Shown: positions 25,103 to 33,974 of the stretch, one piece after another
How the letters are laid out: every line of letters starts with the position of its first letter
Numbering within the stretch: position 1 is the first letter of the stretch
Origin: Desulfocicer vacuolatum DSM 3385
GTDB taxonomy: Bacteria > Desulfobacterota > Desulfobacteria > Desulfobacterales > Desulfobacteraceae
Assembly (NCBI RefSeq): GCF_900176365.1
Contig: NZ_FWXY01000003.1
Coordinates: 186,001 to 250,000 of the forward strand
Direction: 5' to 3'
DNA length: 64,000 nt
Notes under the pieces: model-generated
Seen by the model: the letters and a program-made list of their open reading frames with translations, nothing else
Told to the model about the DNA's origin: nothing
Database searches by the model: none
Program-made: the position numbers and the translations under genes

Positions 25103-27343
25103 ATGACCGATCCCCACACATTTTATACACCACCCGCCACGGACAACACCCAGGGAAAATCCCGATTAAAAAAAGAGCTGGGGCTCATGGGTATGATCAT
25201 TGTCCTGGTGGGAATATTGACCTTTGCAGAGACCCGTATTACGGACATAGGGGAGCACTTTCCCATTTCCAATGCAGTGCTTGTGTTTATTCTCATCAAC
25301 ACCAATCTATTGCTGCTGCTGTCCCTTATTCTGCTGGTATTCAGAAATCTTGCCAAACTGTATTACGAAAAAAAGAATAAGCTTTTTGGCACCCGTTTCA
25401 AAACAAAGCTGGTCCTGGCCTTTGTTACTCTGGCATTGTTACCCACAACGGTGCTTTTCTATTTTTCCATCCATTTTATTTCCCGCAGCCTCACCTTCTG
25501 GTTTGATGTCCCGGTGGAACAGACCCTTGACACCTCCTTGACCCTGGGCCGTCAGGTGTATGACTTTATTGAAGATCGAAATTTATTTTTTGCCACCCGG
25601 GCCGCCTACCACATTGAGTCCCAGGAACTGCTTTCCCCGGAAAAAAGCAAGGATCTCAACCGCTATATCCAGGTACTGCAGCGGGCTTTCAACCTCCATG
25701 GCGTAGAAATATATGCCCCGGATGCCAAACGTCTTGCCCTTTCCCTTACCCATGAGCTGGGGCAGCATTATTTTGGCATACTCACCAGTAATGAGCTTTT
25801 AAATTTTCATGGAAATCAAACCGGCAGGTCCATTGTTCAAAATATCAATGCCGGAGAAATTGTCAGAACCATCAGTCGCATACCTGTTAACGGCCCACCG
25901 GAAAAAACCTTGGGATTTCTGGTAACCACCACTGTGCTGCCCCGGGATATTTCCCAGAGTCTTGTATCCATTTCCCAGGGCACAGACAGTTATCGCCAAT
26001 TAAAAATGCTCAAAAAACCCATCCAATGGTCCAACTATATGGCCCTTTCCATTGTGGCGCTCCTGGCGGTTTTCTGTGCTGTGTGGTTTGGATTTTATCT
26101 TGCCAGATCCATTACCATTCCGCTCATGAAATTTGCAGAAGGGACAAAAAGAGTCACCCGGGGGGATTTGAATTATCAGATTGATTTCACCTCGGATGAT
26201 GAGATCGGCATTCTTATCAATTCTTTTAATTCCATGACAAGGGAGCTTGCCATGGGTAACGAGAAGCTTGCCCTGTCTGAAAAAAAAATGCGGCAACAGA
26301 ACCTGGAAATCGAAAAAAGCCGTCAATATATGGAGGTGGTATTAAAAAATATCTCTGCCGGAGTGATCTCTGTGGATGCTTCCGGCACCATTACCACCAT
26401 CAACAAAGCTGCCGAAGCCATGCTGGGAATTTCTTCTGATCAAATTCTTGGAAAAAATTTCAGGGAGACCCTTGAAAAAGATCATCTTAAACTGGCAGAA
26501 AAGATCAGCCATGAAATTCCCCGGTCATTGAACAGCATGGCATTTCCTCTGTCCATCACCATCAATGGAAGCCCGAAACATTTTGCCGCCCATTTCAATG
26601 CGCTGCAAAACGAACAACAGGAAAACATGGGGGCCGTCATGGTGTTTGACGACATCACAGAGCTTGAAAAGGCTCAGCGCATGGCTGCATGGCGGGAGGT
26701 GGCCCGGCGCATTGCCCACGAAGTTAAAAACCCCTTGACCCCCATAAAATTATCGGCCCAGCGATTAAAAAGAAAATATTCAAAACAGATCAATGAAACA
26801 ATTTTTGATCAGTGCACTGAAATGATTGTGCAGCATGTGGATCTCATCCGCAACCTTGTCAATGAATTTGCAACCTTTGCCAAATTCCCCGACACCCTGA
26901 TGAAACCCTGCGATCTGGAAGCATTAATTATAGAAACAGTGGCCCTGTACCGTGAAGGGCTGGAACATGTCTCCTTTATTGTTTCCATTGCCCCGGATCT
27001 GCCTGCCTTAAACCTGGATCGGCAGCAGATGAAGCAGGCTTTTATTAATCTCATAGACAATGCAGTGTCCGCCATTCATAAAAGTGGCAGCATCACCATT
27101 GATGTTTCCCTGGATACCATTTTAAAACGGGTGAGAATTGAGGTATCTGATACAGGTAAGGGAATTTCAGACCAGGAAAAAACCCGACTGTTTGAACCCT
27201 ACTTTTCAACAAAAAAATCAGGGATGGGCCTGGGACTTGCCATTGTGAACTCCATTATCTCCGACCACGACGGAATGATCCGGGTAAAGGACAATGCCCC
27301 TTTGGGTGCCACTTTTATTATCGAGCTTCCAGTTAACGTATAA
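25103..27343 (+). CDS. ntrY: NtrY-like membrane sensor histidine kinase
   Basis: 746 residues from ATG 25103 (MTDPHTFYTPP), just after the upstream stop; a frame-open start at 25022 would overlap DUF4390 by 68 bp and is less likely. Membrane segments are near 26-46, 55-82, 101-125 and 305-330, with an extracytoplasmic loop between the last two. Then come HAMP (about 330-385), PAS (about 408-515), the phosphoacceptor H539 in AHEVKNPLTPIKLSAQRL and a HATPase domain (GKGISDQEKTRLFEPYFSTK, GMGLGLAIV). It should phosphorylate the NtrX-like regulator at 27541. A double repeat element separates the two genes. Confidence 0.9.
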   Translation: MTDPHTFYTPPATDNTQGKSRLKKELGLMGMIIVLVGILTFAETRITDIGEHFPISNAVLVFILINTNLLLLLSLILLVFRNLAKLYYEKKNKLFGTRFKTKLVLAFVTLALLPTTVLFYFSIHFISRSLTFWFDVPVEQTLDTSLTLGRQVYDFIEDRNLFFATRAAYHIESQELLSPEKSKDLNRYIQVLQRAFNLHGVEIYAPDAKRLALSLTHELGQHYFGILTSNELLNFHGNQTGRSIVQNINAGEIVRTISRIPVNGPPEKTLGFLVTTTVLPRDISQSLVSISQGTDSYRQLKMLKKPIQWSNYMALSIVALLAVFCAVWFGFYLARSITIPLMKFAEGTKRVTRGDLNYQIDFTSDDEIGILINSFNSMTRELAMGNEKLALSEKKMRQQNLEIEKSRQYMEVVLKNISAGVISVDASGTITTINKAAEAMLGISSDQILGKNFRETLEKDHLKLAEKISHEIPRSLNSMAFPLSITINGSPKHFAAHFNALQNEQQENMGAVMVFDDITELEKAQRMAAWREVARRIAHEVKNPLTPIKLSAQRLKRKYSKQINETIFDQCTEMIVQHVDLIRNLVNEFATFAKFPDTLMKPCDLEALIIETVALYREGLEHVSFIVSIAPDLPALNLDRQQMKQAFINLIDNAVSAIHKSGSITIDVSLDTILKRVRIEVSDTGKGISDQEKTRLFEPYFSTKKSGMGLGLAIVNSIISDHDGMIRVKDNAPLGATFIIELPVNV

Positions 27344-27346
27344 CTG

Positions 27347-27515
27347 CCATGGTCAGACCTTATTCTGACCTCGGTCTGCCCACAACAAAGTTTGAAATAC
27401 GCCTTATATTTTCGGAGTATTTCATATAAAACCCACATGGCTGTAAGTACCAGCCACAACAAATAATGAAAAAATAGTTGCTGTGAGCACCCAGCACCCA
27501 CTTTTTCATATAAAA
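27347..27515 (+). repeat. Two tandem two-hairpin intergenic repeats between ntrY and ntrX
   Basis: Unit 1: CTGCCATGGTCAGACC...GGTCTGCCC, joint ACAACAAA, then TGAAATAC/GTATTTCA and ATATAAA. Unit 2: CCCACATGGCTG...CAGCC, joint ACAACAAA, then ATGAAAAA/TTTTTCAT and ATATAAA. Unit 2 is the reverse-complement partner of 13272-13375. The two units keep the architecture but differ in both stems. The cluster fills nearly the whole gap between kinase and regulator genes. Confidence 0.8.
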
Positions 27516-27540
27516 AACCTTTACAATCATAGGTGACACC

Positions 27541-28908
27541 ATGTTTCCTGCAGTATTAATCGTTGATGACAACAAATCCATCATCGACTCCCTGGAAGGC
27601 ATTCTTTCCGATGACGGTTTTGAAGTTTTCCATGCATATAACGGATATGAAGCATTAAAAAAAATCCATACAGAATCACCGGATATTGTACTTCTGGATA
27701 TCTGGATGCCCGGCATGGACGGTATTGAAACCCTTAAGGAAATTAAAAAAGAGTACCCCCATCTTCCTGTGATCATGATCACAGGTCATGGCAGTATTGA
27801 ATCGGCAGTGGATGCCACCAAATCCGGAGCCTTTGACTTCCTTGAAAAACCTCTGTCCATTGACCGGGTCATCGTAACCATCAATAATGCCTTAAATTTC
27901 AGACGTCTGGAAGAAGAAAACCGCTATTTAAGAAAAAAAAGCATTGAAAAACATTCAGTCAATGGATTCAGTGCTGCCATTCAATCTTTGAACCGGCAAA
28001 TCATGCACGCAGCCCCCTCGGAGGCCTCCGTTCTCATCACAGGAGAAAACGGCACAGGCAAAGAGCTGGTGGCAAGAACCCTGCACCACTTCAGCGGCCG
28101 CCCCGAAGGGCCGTTTATCATCATCAACTGCGCGGCCATTCCGGAAAACAACATCAACAGCGAGCTGTTTGGCCATGACAAAGGAGCATTCCCCGAAGCC
28201 GTGGCCAAAAACAAAGGCAAATTTGAACTGGCCTCCGGCGGCACTCTTTTTCTGGATGAAATCGGAGATATGAATCTTGCCACCCAGGCCATGATGTTAC
28301 GTGCCATTGAGAGTAAAACCTTCCAGAGAGTGGGGGGAGGCAGAACCATACATGCCGATGTGAGAATCATTGCCGCATCCAACAAAAACCTGGCCACTGA
28401 AATCAAAAAAGGAAATTTCAGGGAAGAACTTTTTTACCGGCTCAATGTGATCCCTGTCCATGTACCGCCCCTGCGGGAAAGAAAAGAAGATATCCCCACC
28501 CTGACCCAAATTTTTCTTTCAGCATGCGCCAAGGATGCCCGAAATTCAGCAAAATCCATCCATAAAGATGCCATGGCCCTTTTGCACAATTACGACTGGC
28601 CGGGCAATGTGAGAGAATTAAAAAATCTCATGGAACGGCTCCACATCATGGTACCCGGTGACACCATTTTCGCCAACGACATCCCCCACCCCTACCATGT
28701 TGGGGAAAACACACAGCCTTGCCCCGGGTTGTTTGCCATTGAGAACCTCAAAGAGGCAACACAGCAATTTGAGATTGCCTTTTTAAAAAATAAAATCTCC
28801 CTTGAAAGCGGAGACATCCAGGCAGCAGCCGAAAAACTGGGTATTGATCCAGGCTACGTGGAAGATACCATTGAAAAATCCACCCCTAAAAAACAGGACA
28901 TAAAATGA
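27541..28908 (+). CDS. ntrX: NtrX-like response regulator with altered sigma-54 loop
   Basis: 455 residues. The receiver has D9/D10 and phospho-acceptor D53 (VLLDIWMPGMDG). The AAA+ domain has Walker A GENGTGKELVA and LFLDEIGDM. The sigma-54 contact loop reads GAFPEA (215-220) instead of GAFTGA, so activation of sigma-54 holoenzyme is doubtful; some NtrX proteins are known to lack the motif and act as sigma-70-type regulators. The C-terminal Fis-like helix-turn-helix (IQAAAEKLGIDPGYVEDTI) is short. It overlaps rsmD by 4 bp. Confidence 0.85.
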   Translation: MFPAVLIVDDNKSIIDSLEGILSDDGFEVFHAYNGYEALKKIHTESPDIVLLDIWMPGMDGIETLKEIKKEYPHLPVIMITGHGSIESAVDATKSGAFDFLEKPLSIDRVIVTINNALNFRRLEEENRYLRKKSIEKHSVNGFSAAIQSLNRQIMHAAPSEASVLITGENGTGKELVARTLHHFSGRPEGPFIIINCAAIPENNINSELFGHDKGAFPEAVAKNKGKFELASGGTLFLDEIGDMNLATQAMMLRAIESKTFQRVGGGRTIHADVRIIAASNKNLATEIKKGNFREELFYRLNVIPVHVPPLRERKEDIPTLTQIFLSACAKDARNSAKSIHKDAMALLHNYDWPGNVRELKNLMERLHIMVPGDTIFANDIPHPYHVGENTQPCPGLFAIENLKEATQQFEIAFLKNKISLESGDIQAAAEKLGIDPGYVEDTIEKSTPKKQDIK

Positions 28909-29474
28909 GAATTATCGCTGGACAGTACAAGGGCAGACGACTTGAATCGGTGTCTGTCAACGGTATAAGGCCCACATCTGACCGGGTCAGAGAAGCCGTC
29001 TTCAACATTATTTCAAACCGGCTATCCGGTGCCGCCGTTCTGGATATTTTTGCCGGAACCGGTGCATTGGGGCTTGAGGCGTTGAGTCGGGGGGCAGATC
29101 GGGCAACCTTTGTGGATGCTTCAAAACAGGCCTGTGAACTTATTCAAAAAAATGCCCTCCGCTGTGGTATCCAGGAGCATTGTGACATCATCTGCCATGA
29201 TATTTCCCAAACGTTGCCACCGGAACAACTCAAAAATAATAAATTTTCACTCATATTCATGGACCCGCCATATGCCAGCCCCCTTTTTAAAGAGACCTTA
29301 AGCAGTGGTATCCTCACCGACCTGTTGACAACAGACGGCATGGTTATAGCAGAACATTCCACTAAAGAATCTCTTCCCCATCCAATAACAGGGCTTGACA
29401 TTCATGACCAAAGGAAATATGGAAAAACCCTGATTTCGTTTTTAAGGCCTGCCCCCGGGCAGGTTAAGGATTAA
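28905..29474 (+). CDS. rsmD: 16S rRNA (guanine966-N2)-methyltransferase RsmD
   Basis: 189 residues. N-terminal MRIIAGQYKGRRL and RPTSDRVREAVFNII are the RsmD signature. The SAM loop VLDIFAGTGALGLEAL (45-60) and catalytic DPPY (120-123) are intact. It methylates G966 of 16S rRNA in the small subunit. It starts within the ntrX stop (ATGA). coaD follows after 204 bp; an rsmD-coaD neighbourhood is common. Confidence 0.93.
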   Translation: MRIIAGQYKGRRLESVSVNGIRPTSDRVREAVFNIISNRLSGAAVLDIFAGTGALGLEALSRGADRATFVDASKQACELIQKNALRCGIQEHCDIICHDISQTLPPEQLKNNKFSLIFMDPPYASPLFKETLSSGILTDLLTTDGMVIAEHSTKESLPHPITGLDIHDQRKYGKTLISFLRPAPGQVKD

Positions 29475-29678
29475 AACAAAGTCATCAACAATCATGGGTT
29501 CTGGATTTTCATTTGCATACGTCATGTACTTTTTAAATTTTCCCGCTTACGTGATGTGACGGGCAATCCCAAAGAACCTGCGCCAAAATCAATCACACAG
29601 GTCAGTTTTAATTCCAGCCAACTTGATGTCACATCCATGGGCTGTTGACACTGGCCCCCAACACAGGAACCCTGTCCC

Positions 29679-30179
29679 ATGAATCAAACTGAAAAAACAG
29701 CCATTTATCCAGGCTCCTTTGACCCCCTGACCAACGGCCACCTGGATATCATACAAAGGGCACTGCGTCTTTTTGACAATGTGATTGTGGCCATATTGCA
29801 CAACCCCAATAAAAAAGCATTGTTTTCCGTGGAAGAACGCATGGCAATGATCCGGGAGAGTCTTCCCAATCAAAAAGGACTCAAGGTGGATGCCTTTGAC
29901 GGCCTGCTTGTGGATTATGCCAAACAAAAGGAGGCTGTTGCCGTCATCCGGGGAATGAGGGCCATATCAGACTTTGAAAATGAATTTCAAATGGCATTGA
30001 TGAACCGACGACTGAACCGGGATGTTCAGACAATTTTTCTCATGACAGGGCTCAGATGGATCTTCACAAGCTCTTCCATCATCAAGGAGGTGGCAACATT
30101 TGGGGGTGACATTACTGGGATGGTTCCCGGACCGGTAAAGCAACAAATGACAAAAAAATTCACTCCAGCGGAGAGCTGA
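29679..30179 (+). CDS. coaD: Phosphopantetheine adenylyltransferase CoaD
   Basis: 166 residues, the usual length. The nucleotidyltransferase motif is YPGSFDPLTNGHLDII, with VIRGMRAISDFENEFQMA and the SSSIIKEVA motif near the C-terminus. It adenylates 4'-phosphopantetheine to dephospho-CoA, the fourth step of coenzyme A synthesis. It ends 4 bp before the LysR start. Confidence 0.96.
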   Translation: MNQTEKTAIYPGSFDPLTNGHLDIIQRALRLFDNVIVAILHNPNKKALFSVEERMAMIRESLPNQKGLKVDAFDGLLVDYAKQKEAVAVIRGMRAISDFENEFQMALMNRRLNRDVQTIFLMTGLRWIFTSSSIIKEVATFGGDITGMVPGPVKQQMTKKFTPAES

Positions 30180-30183
30180 AACC

Positions 30184-31089
30184 ATGGATTTATGGCAGCT
30201 GAAAGTGTTTGTCAATGTAATCAAGGAAAAAAGTTTTTCCAGGGCCGGAGAAACCATATTTCTTTCCCAGCCCACGGTCAGCAGCCACATAAAAGACCTG
30301 GAAAACCATTTTGGATGCAGACTCATTGATCGACTGGGACGGGAAGCTGTACCCACCAAAGCAGGAGAACTGCTCTATGAACATGCCATGAAAATGCTAC
30401 AGCTCCAGGAAAAAACAGAAACAGCACTTTCCCACTTTTTAGGCCATGCCAGGGGCCGCCTCACCATCGGGGGAAGCACCATACCTGCAGGGTACATTAT
30501 CCCCAGAATTATCGGCCCGTTTAACCGCCGGCACCCTGACATTTCCTTATCGGTAATGACCCGGAACAGTGCCAGAATAATAGAAAAAGTGCTTAAAGGA
30601 GATGTGGAAGTGGGGGTTGTGGGGGCAAAGTCAACATCCCCGCAGATTCAGCAGGAAAAAATATTAAAGGATGAGATGAAACTCATTGTGCCTGCCGGCC
30701 ATGCCTGGTCAGGTCTTAAAGAAATCAACCGGAAACAACTGACCACAGTGCCGTTTCTGGCAAGGACCCAGGGCTCAGGCACCTGGGATGCCGTCACCCG
30801 CAGCATGAAAAAAGCAGACATGCACCCGGACCGGTTAAATGTCATTGCCACCCTTGGCAGCACAGCCGCTGTGATCCAGGCCATACTGAATCATGCCGGG
30901 GTATCCATCCTCTCCCCCATTGCCGTGGCTGATGAAATTCAACATAAACGATTGTTTGCCCTGGAAATAGAAGGATTGAATCTTACCCGGCACTTTTTTG
31001 TAACAACCCACAGTAAACGTACCTGTTCCCCCCTGGCCCTTCTTTTTATTAAATTCATCAAGGCCTGTTACAAAACACCCGAAATATGA
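30184..31089 (+). CDS. LysR-family transcriptional regulator, resembling the selenium-metabolism-associated group
   Basis: 301 residues. An N-terminal winged helix-turn-helix (MDLWQLKVFVNVIKEKSFS, LSQPTVSSHIKDLENHFGCR) is followed by a periplasmic-binding-type effector domain (RGRLTIGGSTIPAGYIIPRI). The opening MDLWQL and the GGSTIPAGYI motif recall the LysR group that co-occurs with selenium genes in sulfate reducers; this is recall of the family, not proof. No selenium gene is in the window. The effector and targets are unknown. It starts 4 bp after coaD, so it may share its transcript. Confidence 0.82.
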   Translation: MDLWQLKVFVNVIKEKSFSRAGETIFLSQPTVSSHIKDLENHFGCRLIDRLGREAVPTKAGELLYEHAMKMLQLQEKTETALSHFLGHARGRLTIGGSTIPAGYIIPRIIGPFNRRHPDISLSVMTRNSARIIEKVLKGDVEVGVVGAKSTSPQIQQEKILKDEMKLIVPAGHAWSGLKEINRKQLTTVPFLARTQGSGTWDAVTRSMKKADMHPDRLNVIATLGSTAAVIQAILNHAGVSILSPIAVADEIQHKRLFALEIEGLNLTRHFFVTTHSKRTCSPLALLFIKFIKACYKTPEI

Positions 31090-31469
31090 GGGTTAACAAC
31101 CACGCCGGGGCACTCCTCTTTTAGCCCGGAAATATCTGCTTTAAAATGAGACCAGAAAGGAAACTGCCGACACTGAAGGGGACGCACCGGATAGACAGTG
31201 CACCTTGAAAGGGAATCTAAAAAAACACACTGCCACTCTCCTTGCCGCACTTTTTCCCGGACGGAAAAACGGTTATGGCGTTTAACAAAATACGTTTCAA
31301 GCCCGTCAATGATGTTGATGCCGCAGAATTCACAAATGGCCGCCATTTCCCGGGAAGTTACCCAGACATTGCCGGAAGCCCCGCGGCAGCATCGGCTCTG
31401 GCAATTATTACAAGCATCTGGGTTAAACCCAAAATCAAAGCCGTCCCGGCGTAATATTTTTCGTTCCAT
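31068..31469 (-). CDS. YkgJ-family cysteine-cluster protein, short
   Basis: 133 residues from ATG 31469 (GTG 31472 is also in frame). Cysteine groups CNNCQSRCC, ICEFC and CRQFPFWSHF-type C-terminal motif with SRCTVYPVRPLQCR are the YkgJ pattern (metal-chelating, function poorly known). Its 3' end overlaps the end of the LysR gene by 22 bp in convergent orientation. It is the last gene of the minus-strand run pcm-yqaA-ykgJ. Confidence 0.78.
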   Translation of the reverse strand: MERKILRRDGFDFGFNPDACNNCQSRCCRGASGNVWVTSREMAAICEFCGINIIDGLETYFVKRHNRFSVREKVRQGEWQCVFLDSLSRCTVYPVRPLQCRQFPFWSHFKADISGLKEECPGVVVNPHISGVL

Positions 31470-31472
31470 CAC

Positions 31473-32054
31473 TTAAAATAAATATCCAATGACCACAAAC
31501 CCCACCACCAGAAGAATGCTAAAGGCCGTGGCAAGCAAGTTAAAATACCGTTCAATGAACTGCTGGATACCCGGTCCAAAAAAAGCAATCAAGCCCCCCA
31601 CCAGAAAAAATCGCAAACTCCTTGACACGGCAGAGGAGATGAAAAAAATCGGGAAACTGACCCCAAAGGCACCCGCAGAAATGGTGAACACCTTATATGG
31701 AAGGGGTGTAAATCCGGCAATCCCCACGGCCCATGCATCCCATTGCTGATACAGGGATGCAATGTAGTCCGCCTTGTCCGCCACCCCATAAAATTCAATA
31801 ATAGCGTTGCCTGCAACCGCCATGAACTGCCAGCCAATGAGGTACCCGACACACCCCCCAAAAAGGGAGCCTGCACTGCAGATAAAAGCAAACCGCCACG
31901 CCTTTTGAGGAGCCCCCACGGCAAGGGCAATGAGAAGAACGTCCGGGGGAATGGGAAAAAAGGAAGATTCACAAAAAGAAAGAAGAAAAAGAGCCCATGC
32001 ACCGCCGGGGCGCTGGGCCCACCCCAATACCCAATCATACATTTTTTTTAACAT
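31473..32054 (-). CDS. YqaA/DedA-like (SNARE-associated) membrane protein
   Basis: 193 residues from ATG 32054 (MLKKMYDWVLGWAQRP), which has GGAAGG about 8 nt upstream; an ATG at 32069 overlaps that site. Four to five membrane helices, with the motif ESSFFPIPPDVLLIALAVG and GFTPLPYKVFTISAGAFG, are typical of the YqaA branch of the DedA/VTT family, thought to act in phospholipid flipping or membrane homeostasis. It begins 2 bp after the pcm stop, so it is co-translated with pcm. Confidence 0.88.
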   Translation of the reverse strand: MLKKMYDWVLGWAQRPGGAWALFLLSFCESSFFPIPPDVLLIALAVGAPQKAWRFAFICSAGSLFGGCVGYLIGWQFMAVAGNAIIEFYGVADKADYIASLYQQWDAWAVGIAGFTPLPYKVFTISAGAFGVSFPIFFISSAVSRSLRFFLVGGLIAFFGPGIQQFIERYFNLLATAFSILLVVGFVVIGYLF

Positions 32055-32056
32055 AA

Positions 32057-32716
32057 TTACGCCTTCCACCCATGCTGGCCAATGAGTTTAACAAATCGAC
32101 ATCCCCCCAGGTTATCAATGGAGACAACGCCTTGCCTGTCCTTTCTGGCCAGTAAAAGCTCCTGACTCATCAGCCCCCCCACAGGCATGATCAATCTGCC
32201 CCCCGGGGCCAGCTGATCCAATAAGGGCCGGGGAATAATCCGTCCCCCTGCAGTGACAATAATGGCATCAAAGGGACTTTCATCTTTCCAGCCCAGGGTG
32301 CCGTCACCACAACGGGTGACAATATTATGATAATGCAATTGATCAAACAACTTACGCGTCCGCATGAAAAGGGTATTGTTTCGTTCAATGGTATAAACAC
32401 GAAAAACAATGTGTGCCAGCACTGCGGCCTGGAAGCCCGATCCTGTCCCAATCTCAAGCACCCGCTCTCCCCCCTTTAATGCCAGGGCCTGGGTCATCTC
32501 GGACACCATGTAGGGCTGGGAAATGGTCTGTCCTTCCCCAATGGGCAGGGGAAAATCTTCATAGGCACTGTCAGCCAGGGCCTCACTAACAAACAGATGC
32601 CTTGGTACGCTGGACATGGCCTGGATGACAGCGGCATCCGTGACTCCTCTGGCCACAATCTGTTTGTCCACCATATTTTGTCTTAAAAACTCAAATTTTC
32701 TATGGTCCATGTTCAT
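32057..32716 (-). CDS. pcm: Protein-L-isoaspartate O-methyltransferase
   Basis: 219 residues. It has the VDKQIVARGVTDAAVIQAM start, PLPIGEGQTISQPYMVSEMT (the Pcm substrate loop), SAM loop VLEIGTGSGFQAAVLA and DAIIVTAGG. It repairs isoaspartyl residues in aged proteins using S-adenosylmethionine in the cytosol. The first gene of a three-gene minus-strand run. It diverges from the potassium channel gene across a 226-bp gap containing a CCGGGC/GCCCGG hairpin near 32753-32781. Confidence 0.95.
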   Translation of the reverse strand: MNMDHRKFEFLRQNMVDKQIVARGVTDAAVIQAMSSVPRHLFVSEALADSAYEDFPLPIGEGQTISQPYMVSEMTQALALKGGERVLEIGTGSGFQAAVLAHIVFRVYTIERNNTLFMRTRKLFDQLHYHNIVTRCGDGTLGWKDESPFDAIIVTAGGRIIPRPLLDQLAPGGRLIMPVGGLMSQELLLARKDRQGVVSIDNLGGCRFVKLIGQHGWKA

Positions 32717-32942
32717 GATATCTTAACTTTTCTACCCTTTATGAAGGGGCCACCGGGCATGAAATTTCAAATGGCCCGGAACCCATGGATAACGGGGTGA
32801 CGGCCTTGATTTTATGGACCGATATCTCTGCATAAAAACGCCCTTTAAACAATGCAGATACCCTTTACCAAAACCGAATAAAAATCAAAACCATGGATGG
32901 AGTATTGATTTTTAATCCAGTAACCGTTATAAATTTCAAACC

Positions 32943-33944
32943 ATGAATAAAATTCAACAAATCACCCTGGCAGTTATAATTTCATCCACCATTTTTGCCA
33001 TCGGCATCATCGGATACATGGGCATTGAGAAATGGAGCTTCATTGATGCCGCATACATGACCGCCATCACCCTCAGCACCGTGGGCTTTTCCGAAGTAAA
33101 CGGCATCAGCACAGCAGGTCGGGTTTTCACCATTTTTTTAATTTTTGCAGGGGTGGGCTATTTTTTATACCTTGCCGGTGTGATCATGCAATTTGTGGTT
33201 GAAGGAGAAATAAAATCCATCCTTGGGAGAAAAATATTGGATACCAGTATCAGTAAACTTAAAAACCATTATATCGTATGCGGCTATGGCCGCATTGGAA
33301 GAATTTTGTGCGATCAACTCAAAGACCAGGCACCCAACCTGGTGGTGCTGGAAAAAAATGACGCATTAAATCCCTTAATGGACAAAGACAGAGTGCTTTA
33401 CCTCAATGGAGATGCATCGGAAGAGTCCCTTCTTATCAAAGCCGGCATTCACAAGGCAAAACACCTCATTGCAGCCCTGGCAACGGATATGGACAATGTA
33501 TTTCTGGTCCTCACCGCACGGCAGCTAAACCCCGGCATTAACATCATGGCCCGGGCCGGCAGTAATAATGTTAAAAGCAAACTACTGGCAGCCGGTGCCA
33601 ACCGGGTGGAATCTCCCTATGATATCGGTGCAGTGTCCATGGGATTAAAGCTGCTACGCCCCAGTGTCAGCAGTTTTCTGGACATTGCCCTGTCCCGGAA
33701 AAAGAAAGCCATCCAAATTGAGGAAACGCTGGTTTCCGAAAATGCCCCCCTGGCCAATATCATGCTCAAGGATTCCGGTATTCGACAAAATTTTGATTTG
33801 ATTATCATTGCCATTCGAAAAAAAGACGGCGAAATGATATTTAATCCATCATTTGATACAAGAATGGAATCAGGAGACACCGTCATCGTCATGGGGCAGC
33901 ATGAAAATCTCACACGATTTGAGGCTGCCCTGAATCCAAAATAA
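32943..33944 (+). CDS. Two-helix potassium channel with RCK (TrkA-N and TrkA-C) domain
   Basis: 333 residues. Two membrane helices (7-24 and about 58-82) flank a pore loop whose filter is TVGFSE (46-51), then a Rossmann RCK domain starting IVCGYGRIGRIL and a TrkA-C domain near the end. This is the MthK/GsuK architecture: a tetrameric K+ channel gated by ligands such as Ca2+, NAD(H) or nucleotides. The filter differs from TVGYGD but such variants are common in bacterial channels. It is monocistronic, convergent with the 5-FTHF cyclo-ligase gene. Confidence 0.92.
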   Translation: MNKIQQITLAVIISSTIFAIGIIGYMGIEKWSFIDAAYMTAITLSTVGFSEVNGISTAGRVFTIFLIFAGVGYFLYLAGVIMQFVVEGEIKSILGRKILDTSISKLKNHYIVCGYGRIGRILCDQLKDQAPNLVVLEKNDALNPLMDKDRVLYLNGDASEESLLIKAGIHKAKHLIAALATDMDNVFLVLTARQLNPGINIMARAGSNNVKSKLLAAGANRVESPYDIGAVSMGLKLLRPSVSSFLDIALSRKKKAIQIEETLVSENAPLANIMLKDSGIRQNFDLIIIAIRKKDGEMIFNPSFDTRMESGDTVIVMGQHENLTRFEAALNPK

Positions 33945-33974
33945 ATCACCATGGTTCCAGGGCATATGCCTGAG

